DNA from: Enoplolaimus lenunculus
Lineage: Eukaryota > Nematoda > Enoplea > Enoplida > Thoracostomopsidae
Reading direction: 5' to 3'
Length of the DNA stretch: 64,000 nt
Assembly: GCA_030248215.1 (NCBI GenBank)
Contig: JASANG010003942.1
Span: forward strand, 62,001 to 126,000
Position numbers and translations under genes: made by a program. Under the pieces are notes generated by a model that did no database searches, was not told the DNA's origin, and was given only the letters and a program-made list of their open reading frames with translations. Within the stretch, counting starts at the first letter, position 1; the number at the start of each line of letters is the position of its first letter. This document shows positions 23,097-33,300 of the stretch, piece by piece.

Positions 23097-23240
23097 GGCC
23101 AATGTTACTTTTAGGGTCGTAACTCAACATTAAAAATAAGTGTTAACTATGCCTAAAGTCTAAGCAAAAAATGGTCCAAAATCTAACGGCACTCTGTTGA
23201 AGTGGTGCGAGAAAACGGAATGGTTTAACATGGGTCGAGG
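23097..23240. mobile_element. TTAGGC MITE relative, degraded
   Basis: Starts GGCCAATGTTACTTTTAGGG, the family terminus, and ends near AACATGGGTC. The interior carries CTAAAGTCTAAGC in place of clean repeats. Intergenic, downstream of UBE2K. Confidence 0.6.
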
Positions 23241-23719
23241 TAAACATAGTTCCATATTTTTGAAGTATCCGTGACTCTCTGTTATGATCTTCAGTGAAGT
23301 AAAATCTACTTTGTATATCAGATTGAGCGGTTTTTCGAAAAATTTAATCACTGTGCGAAAGCGAGGATTTGGAACGTGCAACAGCGATGTGCTGGAAAAT
23401 TTGTGAACGATTTATGGCTGGTGCTTATCCCGTCTCGATTCTTTGTCAATCCGATTATAAGCTATATCTGGCTTGATCGTAAACTTTGGATAACTGTTTT
23501 CCTGATATAAAGCGTGTTTGCGATAACCCATTCTTTTGATTGAAAGGTGCAAAAACTAGTAATAGACATCGGATGTTTTCTCACATCTGTCAATTCTTGC
23601 CTCAAATTTGACTTTGGCGGAGTCGAATTTTGACTATTTCGGAGAGAGTCAATTTGACTCACCATTTTTACACTGTACCGTTCCAAATTCCACCAGCTTA
23701 TTGCAATAATTTGAGGTAT

Positions 23720-23950
23720 GGTCGAAGGTGGAATTTTGGGATTTGGGTATATGGTCGAAGGTGGGATTTTTGGATTTCCGGATATGGTCGAAGGAGGGAT
23801 TTTTTTGTGATTTCGGGATATATGGTTGAAGGTGGGATTTTGAGATTTCGGGATCTGGTGGAAAATGGGGTTTCGGCATATGGTCGAAGGTAGGATTTCA
23901 GGATATGGAAGAACACGGGATTTTGGGGTTTCGGAATATGGTCGAAGATA
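23720..23950 (+). repeat. degenerate ATGGTCGAAGGTGGGATTTT tandem repeats
   Basis: About eight units of GGTCGAAGGTGGGATTTTGG followed by GATTTCGGGATAT. Open frames on both strands here are repeat artefacts. Followed by CCTAAGCCTAAACC-type sequence to 24000. Confidence 0.85.
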
Positions 23951-24037
23951 GAGTGCACCCTAAAGCCTAGGCCTAAACCTAAGCCCAAGTCCAAGCCTAT
24001 GGTTTAGACCAAGGGTCATTTAATATCTAATCTATGC

Positions 24038-24306
24038 TTAACCCTTTCTCACATGAATATTTTCTATTTCCCCTGAAACCTACTTTTATGCTAAGATTCG
24101 AACTCCAGTGACTGATGCGGGAGGCGTATACCATCACCACTCAGCTATAGGAGCTTGACGTTCGAGCCCGAGGGGGCTCTCACGTCTTGTGGTGATTTAG
24201 TACTATGTATACATGTTGCAATTGTTAAACACGGTGCGATATATATTATTTAACGTATATACACTGCGCTGAGTTGCCTACAGGCAACTCAATGTGAGAA
24301 GGGTCT
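24038..24306 (-). mobile_element. TTAA-flanked MITE with tRNA-like sequence, copy 3
   Basis: Left TTAACCCTTTCTCACATGAA, right GTGAGAAGGG then CTAA (one mismatch to TTAA). tRNA-like segment on the minus strand (AAGATTCGAACTCC is the reverse B box; CCACTCAGCTATAGG the reverse A box). Opposite orientation to the copy at 9668. Confidence 0.75.
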
Positions 24307-24319
24307 AAACCAAAGCCTG

Positions 24320-24560
24320 CTACTAAAGCCTAAACCTAAACCTAAACCCAAGCCTATTAATAAGTCAAGCGTAATAGGATTGGCATTTCAGGATATGTCT
24401 AAGGTGGGATGCTCCTAAAACCTAAGCCTAAGTCCACGCCTAATCCTAAGCCTCAGCTTTATCTCATGGGTCGCTTAGGATCAAATCTAGGTTTAAACCA
24501 AACCGTTTTTAAAGCATAAGCCTACGCCATTTACGGTCTAATCTATGTTTAACCAAAGAC
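24320..24560 (-). repeat. degenerate TTAGGC-type sequence, intergenic
   Basis: CCTAAACCTAAACC and CCTAAGCCTCAGC units in loose clusters. No clear termini, so they are probably remnants of TTAGGC MITEs. 24560-25080 holds nothing recognisable. Confidence 0.6.
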
Positions 24561-25169
24561 TAAGCCTGCTCCAACACGGGTTCTGTGTCATGGGAAATTC
24601 AAATGGGGCCCTTCCTACAGATTGCCAAATTTGCAAGCTGACGTTTTACTAATTCCCATACTCAGTTAGACTTGGCGTATCGATCAGAATTTAAGTTACT
24701 GCCAGTATGTAATCTCGCGACGCAACTTGGTCCATGTATATAATTAGATTTTTTTGGCAAAGGTAATGAATTTACCTAGTACCTGACTACGCATATTGCA
24801 TGCAAATTTTTCACTGAGCTAATTTTGAGATAATTTAAAAATACGACATCATTATTCCGATAAATATCAAGCAAAACTTAAGTTTTTGTAATTTTGGCAT
24901 GTTTTAGAAAACCAAAATTTTAAATCATTGTGCAATTATGAAGGAATGTGGTTGAATATTTTAACTCAGGTTTGATTACAGAAATTCTTTTCGTCAGCTC
25001 CAGCTACTCTAATAGTGAAACAATGCAAATTATTCTCTAAAAATTTTTACACAATAGCATTTCGGATATCCGGTGGATATCCGGATATCGGGATATCCGG
25101 ATACACCTTTTTTTTTCGTATACATATTCGGATATTTTTCATATCCGGACATACGGTCCCCATCTATTG

Positions 25170-25190
25170 TTATATATCTTATATATATAT

Positions 25191-25250
<60 letters not shown>
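25170..25250. repeat. (AT)n microsatellite
   Basis: Almost uninterrupted AT/TA dinucleotides, beginning after two CTTATATATAT units. A shorter (AT)n run is at 12895-12912 in a peroxiredoxin intron. Confidence 0.95.
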
Positions 25251-25252
<2 letters not shown>

Positions 25253-26103
25253 AATTTCCGCAAATCCCAATTTTAAAGGTTACCTAATTTTCCAAAATCC
25301 CGAGCGAAAAAGGTTGCGCCTATAAAATCGTAATTTCGAATCCTAATTTCTCAGAATCCCAATTCACCAAGTAACATCTCAAGTTTACTTTAGCGTTGAG
25401 ACATGGGTCTTACTTTTTGTTCCTCGCGGTTTTTTTACCATTTTGCCCTTTTTGTTTGTTAAAATTTATATTTCACATTAAAACATGGTCATCACTAGCG
25501 CTTAACCTATAATTTCATACTGGTATTTGGTATGTGGCTGGCAAAGTTTTACTGCAATAGAGCGACAACTTTTGGTTTAGTCATAAAGTATACGACGCTC
25601 TTATCTAATTGCAATATTGTTTACGATTTAAATTTCCAACTGTTATCTTCAAAAATCCATTTTAACGACTACTATGACAGACTATGTTTTTCTGTAATTG
25701 TTTTGATCGGATGAGCGCGTTTTAGCGGAAAAAGACAAATTGTAGTAAGAATTGTAAGCCTTCATCATTCAAGACTAATAGTTTTCTAAATAACGTGTGA
25801 AATTGGTGAAATTTTCCTTGCGTGCGTCAGATATACCACGGAGTTAACACAAGTACGCATTGGCATTTCTCGCGAATTGTCGTACTAGCGTCCGATCATA
25901 ATTCTCGTACTCCGACACATGGGAACGGATGACATTAAAATAATAAAAAAGTATACATAATAGCAGCGCCATGCATAATTTGCCATGTTCGCTAAACGAC
26001 GGTAATTTCTTTACAATTCTGGTCAATATAAAATAAGCGTAACGCGAAGAACTGTCTTCTAATTTGGCTGCAGAAAATCCTAAGTGCTACAGAAAACACA
26101 ATT

Positions 26104-26799
26104 AAGCCCTATTCACACGTGCAAGTATTTGCAGCAAAAACTTGCACGTGCAACTTGCATGTGCAAGTTTGGTCAGAAAGCAGATTTGAAGTTCTTGCAG
26201 CTGCAAATTTTTCATTCGAATTCATGTGATTGAATTTAATTCGCACGTGTGAACGCCGTCGCAAATCGCTCGAATTTCTTGCACTTGCATTTTCATTGGC
26301 CAATCAGAAGACATGTTGCTGAGCACCTTTTGAATTAATTCAGACTTATTGAATTTATTCAAGAAGTGTGAATGAATTCAAATATCTAACTTGTTTGATA
26401 TTTCCCAGCCGACGACGAAAGTAATGGGACTAGTTTTAAATTTTTAAGCATTAAATAAAGATTCCATCGCGATGAAAACTTCTTCAAGTCAAAAAATTTC
26501 GAGTATAACCTTCTTTGCGCATGAATGTTTCTTACAACTGAAACTTGCAGCTGCTGAATTAATTCGTAGGTATGAATAATCCTGCAAGTCGAATGCATTT
26601 ATCATCATTGGCTAAAGTGATAGATTATAGGTTATGTTTGATATTTATTGCAGTGGTCTGCAAATTATTCACATAAAACCATGTCAAGATTCAGAATGAA
26701 AGTTCCGATTCTTTACAAATACTTGCAGCTGCAAGAATTTCGTGCAAGTTGCAGCTGAAAGTTCTCGCAGCAAAAACTTGCACGTGTGAATAGGGCTTT
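26104..26799. mobile_element. inverted-repeat element rich in CACGTG and TTGCAAG (PIF/Harbinger-like?)
   Basis: Ends AGCCCTATTCACACGTGCAA and GAATAGGGCT flanked by TTA on both sides, a target typical of PIF/Harbinger. Interior repeats TGCAGCTGCAAG and CTTGCACGTGC in both orientations. A diverged relative lies at 40195-40552. No transposase seen. Confidence 0.65.
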
Positions 26800-26978
26800 A
26801 CGCGAAAACTGCTACCAAAAATTCTTCTGCATAATAATAACTTTTATCATGTTAAGGTATATACAGTACGAACGACTCACATACGTATTTTGTGCAGCGT
26901 TCCAGCTGATTTTGCGTAAAATTAAAAATTTCTTTAACACCATAACACATTGTTTACAGAAGTATTAAATGTACAGAA

Positions 26979-27223
26979 CAGGATATAACCGGAGGTCTGC
27001 GTCCGGCTCCGGCTCCGGCAGAAAATCGGCCTCCGGCTCCGGCTTTGGTAAAAGTTTCGCAACAAATTAACGTAACACTAAACAAATTAACAACATATTA
27101 CAGATATTGGCTAAAATTAACTAGTTAACCATCGTTGCTACTACCTAATTTCACCTCACCTCCGGCTCCGGCAGGTTTCGTTGACCTCCGGCTCCGGTAT
27201 TTTTCACCTCCGGTTGCACCCTG
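26979..27223. mobile_element. hAT-like MITE rich in CCTCCGGCTCCGG
   Basis: CAGGATATAACCGGAGG at left and CCTCCGGTTGCACCCTG at right; flanks GTACAGAA/ATATAGAA agree at 6 of 8. Related degraded copies at 16385-16650 and 16870-17115. Confidence 0.65.
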
Positions 27224-27824
27224 ATATAGAAACAATACAAAAACAAAATACAATACGTACTTGAACATAGTTGTTGTTTCATATGCAACACGTAAACTAG
27301 GCGGATTTTGCTACGATATTCCTTTTTGTAATTTCTGCATTTATAGAATTTATTTGAAGGTCCATGTCGGAGCGTCAAGTATATTTATGCATATATGATA
27401 TCCCCTACACTGAACCTTGGTCTGCTCCCACGTATAAAATAGGTCCATTTCAACCTCCATTAATCCTAATTTCCCAAAATTCTAGGGACAGTTAGCGCAC
27501 AAAACCAATTTCTAGGGTATAATCCCATTGGCTTTGTGTTAAGTCAACGTGTATGCTTAGGCTTTTAGTGTTACGCTTAGGTTTTGGTTTAGGTTTACTA
27601 AGAACAGGCATATGCTAAAGAATCTGATGTGTGAAAGTAAGTGCCAAAAACCTAACTTACCGGGTAAGTATGTACTAAAACGATTGGCCATGTCGTGTAA
27701 TGTACAAATTTATAAAGCGCAAGCAAGCTACGTTTTGGTAAACTTTGATAAACCCGTAACGTCCGCTGTATTCCATTGTCCCCATTTTCAATTTAGCATT
27801 GTGAAATGCGGACTGTCCCTAAAT

Positions 27825-28570
27825 AAGTCACATTTTAAAGATTTAAAGTGTGGTGATACCGGAACTTGTCAACTTTGTTATTACACAAGATGGGCATGCA
27901 ACTGTTTACTGTAGTGACGCGAATAAGAGGGGGAAAGATAATTATTTGGCCTCTCCAGAGCGTACCCCCCCTTGTTATTCGGTTACGGACTGTTATTTAT
28001 TTTTAACCCACGCTAAATTTTTTCTTTAAAAAAATTTTTAAAATAAACCAGGATTAGATACCCTATTATAAAAAAAAGTCACATTTTAAAGATTTAAAGT
28101 GTGGTGATACCGGAACTTGTCAACTTTGTTATTACACAAGATGGGCATGCAACTGTTTACTGTAGTACCATAATATCTGGCCTGCTCCCAATCCCAGACC
28201 CCCTTGTTATTCGGTTACGGACTGTTATTTATTTTTAACCCACGCTCCGCCGCCATTCGTTCCTGATATGTATCTGGTGCTACAATTATCCGTTGAATTA
28301 AAGGGATATTTGCCTTGTGTCAATAGCTTGAGCGATAATGCAAGGTTATACTTCGGAATGTACTTTCAAAATTTAAGTACGTTTTAAAGTGTCGAATTCA
28401 AATTATTTGGTCCTTGAGTCATTTTTGCGCTACAATTAGGGATAATTGACATTTATGCACTCTAATTACGGTTTCCGCTTCCGGACTCTTATTACGAATA
28501 CGGTTTCCTATTGATTGGGACTCAAAATGGGTCCCCAGTATTACCCGCCCTCTTACTGGGGTCACTACAG
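27825..28570. mobile_element. rearranged MITE copy with duplicated flank and foreign insert
   Basis: A 91-bp segment at 27825-27915 is repeated, apparently identically, at 28076-28166. After the first copy come the MITE left end and its interior up to CCCACGCT; after the second, the left terminus is missing and the interior resumes. Right end TTACTGGGGTCACTACAGTA near 28570. Between the copies lies the mitochondrial-like segment 28018-28075. Confidence 0.85.
28018..28075 (+). other. mitochondrial 12S rRNA-like fragment (NUMT)
   Basis: Contains AAACCAGGATTAGATACCC followed by TATTAT, the near-universal conserved block of metazoan mitochondrial small-subunit rRNA, embedded in A/T-rich sequence. 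It is about 60 bp, so it is an insert and not a gene. Confidence 0.8.
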
Positions 28571-28796
28571 TAATTGAAAAAGAGATACACTTGCTAAGAT
28601 ATCTATTAACTATTCCCAATCTCAAGAGTTGCACATGTGTGCTTCTACGGATTAGCAATTTTCATTTCTGAAAAAAGTGAAAAGTTCAAAGATTTGTACA
28701 AAAAATATTATTTTTAATTTGCAAATTGTAACCTGATATCGTTTTCCTTTTTTGATATAAATCAATACTCGTTCCGTTATAGAAACTTGCAGATAC

Positions 28797-29217
28797 TGCA
28801 TTGACCTGAATAAGAGGGGGCCCTATTTTGAGTCCGAATCAATAGGAGTCCCCATCCCTAATAAGAGTCCGTAAGCGGATAGAGTCCCTAAACCCTAATT
28901 GGAGTCCATAAATTTCAATTAATCCTAATTATAGCGCATAAATGACTCCAGGACCAAATAAATTGACTTCGATACCTTAAAGCGTACTTAAATTTTGAAA
29001 GTACATTTCTATGTATAACCTTGTATTATCGCTCAAGGTATTGACACAAGACCAATAAACGTATAATTCAACGGATAATTGCAGTACCGGATATATAACA
29101 GTAACGAAGGGTGGCGGAGCGTGGGATTAAAAAAATAAGTCCGTAACCGAATAACAAGGGGGGTACCTTCTGGAGAGGCCAAATAAATATCAGACCCCCT
29201 CTTATTCGGGTCACTAA
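28797..29217. mobile_element. MITE, CTGTAGTGACCCGAATAAGAGG family
   Basis: Left ACTGCATTGACCTGAATAAG, right CTTATTCGGGTCACTAAAGT; interior GAGTCCCTAAACCCTAATTG and GTCCGTAACCGAATAACAAG. Confidence 0.8.
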
Positions 29218-29659
29218 AGTTCATAATTATTTCGATTAATTGTAAAAAGAAAATTTGTAGCCTTAACCTTATTTCACGCGTTTTGTATCCTTAAAATTTA
29301 AAAATGCAAAGATGTCATTATTAAAATGTCATTTGTAATTAAACTATCCAACTGAATATAGATAAATGTACAAACAGGATGCAATCCACTTGACCATTTT
29401 AAGATTGAATTAAATAGTCGGTTTGGTTCTTTTTGAACATTTTCCTCCATAACTAATATGCAATGACATGGGTTTCTAAACCATACTTAAAGCACGATTC
29501 AGCACTTTAGTATAAGCAATCACTTAATCATTTTGTCGTTTTTAATAGCGCACGTAAGTTAGTTAAGTATAAATACTTATCAGTCACTGACGAAATTTGC
29601 TATATTACAGTCAATACAGTTTAGGGGTATCATTGGTTTTGAAAACTCGTAATACCTCC

Positions 29660-29930
29660 TTAACCCTTTCTTACATGAATATTTTCAATTTCATATGACA
29701 TGTGTATTCAAAATAAGATTCGATACCCAATCTCACTGGTGGGAGGCGTTTAAGATGACGACTGAGAAATAGGAGATTGACGCGGAGCCCGAAAGGGCTC
29801 TCACGTCTTGCGTAGATTTTGCAGTGCGCATGTACGTTAATATTGTTAAAAACTGCTCACAGCGTCTGCATTGCTCGTATAGTATTTCTATTTAGCTGCT
29901 CATAGTATACTCTATGAGTGAAAGAGTTAA
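29660..29930 (-). mobile_element. TTAA-flanked MITE with tRNA-like sequence, copy 2, with an empty-site paralogue
   Basis: 263 bp between TTAA at 29660-29663 and 29927-29930. It sits inside another repeat (about 29440-30075) whose paralogue at 55815-56120 has a single TTAA at the matching place (GATGCCTCTTTAATATAAAG near 56028). This gives direct evidence for TTAA target duplication. Confidence 0.85.
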
Positions 29931-30314
29931 AACGTTAATAGTGGCTCACATCTGGCGTTAATATACGTTTTTGTTCGAAAAATAAAGTATTTAAATATTA
30001 AGTCGGTGACTTAAGTAATAACTTAAGTACGTATAACCTATATAATACTTAAGATTTCAGAAACCCAGCCAATATCTAAAAATTTATTTCAATATTTAAC
30101 AATTTTCGTGTATAAAATGCCATTATGTGCACCACTAGCTCAGTCTTCAATTTTCCCACTGTCCCAGTATCCAAATTTCGTAATGTTACAGTATTCCAGC
30201 GGCCAGGCCCCTATAGTGACAAAATTTAGTACTACAAATAAACAGTTTGAAATTGCAAAAAAAGTTGTTGTTCACCAGATTGCATTGATAAAACTATGAG
30301 TTTTAGAGAGTAAA

Positions 30315-33300
30315 ATGAAGCCAAATTCAAATTTTAATATGATCACCAAAATAACTATTGTAATAGTTGTTATACTTTTTATTACACCTTTGAACTCGAG
30401 TGGGTCATACTTGAAAGATGTGAACGCACAAACGCCAACAAGACGCGCGCGATATAATGAGTATTTGAAAAACACTGAAAACGTTTCAAGTTTCGTTTTG
30501 AAGCGACAGGCGAGTTGTTTTCAATGACTGAAGCGGAACTTAGCCGTAAATTAAACGCAAGCTTGAATGACTGTTGAACTCTTTTCCCAATATTTATGTT
30601 TTTAAGCTTACACTCAGGTTTACGAAACGTTTATGTCTCAGAAGCGTAACCTTTTTCGCACACTTTTCTTAAACCTGAGCGTATAAAGCATCAAATGTTA
30701 ACACAGGTGGGGAAAATTTGCTCAACAGCTTCAAGTGTTAACCATAATATGCATGAAATACTGTCAAAAATATTTTTCTGACCAACGTGATTCGCTGCAG
30801 CAACAATGGCGTGTGCAGGGGGTGCGTCCAAGGGGTCCGGACCCACCCCTGCTCGTACCGCCGAAATTTAAATGAAGCTTAGTGCCCTATCGGAAATGTA
30901 GTAAATATCAATTATATGTTTGATTATGACCCTGACTTTATCATCTACTCTAACAGACCTATCGCCAAAAAGTTTTTAAGGTATATGAAGTGTTTGATAT
31001 ACTACATATATGAAGGTACGTATTATACCTCACACTGTTTTCTGATATAAAAGGCAAGTTCACACTCCCGATATGCGATCTCCTTGGACCCACCCGTTCT
31101 ATTTTTTCGGCACACGCCCCTGAGTAATAGTCGAAAGTCAAATGTTTTGAAAAAAACCATTTTTATTGATGCCATAAGATATCATTTATTGAACCCCAAT
31201 GAAATAATATTCTGTTTTTAAGATAATTCCTTTTATTTAATGGGTTCTGACCAGGGTGTAAAACAGATAGCATAATTCCGGAAACGGATACAGATCAAAG
31301 CAAACGAAAACAAAAACAGAAAACGAATATTGAAGTGTAAAATGTTTCAAAGATTTTTTGTTTTTGTGTTAGCACAGGTTATGCACGTTTATATTTACTG
31401 GCATTTTTAAATTTTTAAAGGAAAGAAAAAAGAAAATGCAGCAGTGAAATTATTTAAGATATTGGATTAAGTTCATCGTTTGTATTTAAAATCCAGCCGT
31501 TGCAACGCATTTTATAATGACAAATTAATTGATTTATACGTGATTTATAAATACTAATTATGAGCATGAAAATACCGGAATTTCCGATATTTCTATAACG
31601 GAAACGGACGTCGGTTTTTTTCACTGATTACCGGTATCCGGTTACACCTTGGTTGCAAAGTTTGGCACTAAACAATTATAATGCTGCTGTTTTCAGACAA
31701 GGTCTCTATCAATTGAAGACAATACAGCTGATGGCTCAAGCAACGATCTATTAAAGACCACACAACCTAAAACATATTATTTGCATATTATTACCGATAT
31801 TTATTCCCGGTTTGCGACAACACTGGTGACTGCACGAATTGCAAATGTTGCCTCAGTTGCACAAGAAGTTACATTCAACGCAATTTTGCCAAACGCAGCT
31901 TTTATATCAAATTTTTCTATGTATGTTGTTTAACGGCGTAGCCATAGCAGAAGCGGATCCAAAAATATGTGACGGTGGCGGGGCGGGTTGGCAGATGTTG
32001 CGAAAGGCCAAAAATTGTAAGCTATGGCACCTTATCATTTTATCATCAAAAACTTCTACGGGAAAAATTGTACAAAAATTGTAAGGTGAGACATTACCAT
32101 TTTAATAAAAAAATTTCTGAGGGGGGGGCGTACGACCTCCGCCCGCCCCTCTGGATCCGCTAGTGGTTCCCAGGGTTGCAATTCGGCATTTAAATGAGAG
32201 AAAAATAGGCTAATCATATGTTTGAGTTACACTGGAAAATTTTGTTTCAATTCAAATCTCAGTGAAATCGTTTTCAATGTACCTACTGTAGTGACCCGAA
32301 TAAGAGGGGGTAATAAGAGAGGGGGTCCCCATTTTGAGTCCCAATCAACAAGACTCCGCATCCCTAATAAAGGTCCGTAAGTGGATAGAGTTCCTAAACC
32401 CTAATTACAGTCTATAAATGTCAATTATCCCTAATTGCAGCGCATAAATGACTCCAGGACCAAATGAAGTTGAGTTCGAAACTTTAAAGCGTACTTAAGT
32501 TTTGAACGTTACATTCCAAAGTATAACCTTGTATTATCGCTCAAGCTTTTGATGAAAGGCAAAAACGTTTTATTCACCTAATAGTTGCAATACCCGATCT
32601 ATATCAGCAACGAAGAGTTACGGAGGGCAGGTTGAAAAGAAATAACAGTCCGTAGCCGAATAACAGTGGGTACCCTTTGGAGATTCCAAATAGATATCTG
32701 CCCCCCTTGTTATTCGGGTTACTACAGTATCGCTATGTTAGTAAAAGTTTCATACAACCAACCAGACTAACTAAGTTTTTTAGCTGTTGCAGCCGCAGAT
32801 TTTAGGTTTTTTCTAAACATACCAATAAATACAAAAATAGCAAGCCCAGGGACGGAATAAGTTGCTTACCTTTGCAAATATATACTGGCACCAGGGTGCA
32901 ACCAGATATCCGTTTCCGCTAAACATCGATGTTCGTTTTCGTTATAGAGATACCAACAAAATCTGCTATTTTCAAGCTCAAAGCTTAGTGGTAAACCACG
33001 TAAAAATCACCGAGTTTTACAATACAGATTGCTGTAATTATTTTATTTTAAAAAAACTGCAAAATTGTTATAAAATGTTAAAAAAATTTTGAAGTGAAAA
33101 TTAAAACATCTTCTACTCTGTTATGCTCAAATATCCGTTTTCCGTTTGCGTTATTGTTTATCATTTATTCGTTTCTGTTATATTCACGGTATTGGTTTAC
33201 ACCCCAGCTGGCATCCGTGTTTAACCGACGCATCGCAGAAAATGTTTGAATATTTCCAGGCAAATCACTGACGAAATTGTCGTGGGTGAAGTTAAAGAAA

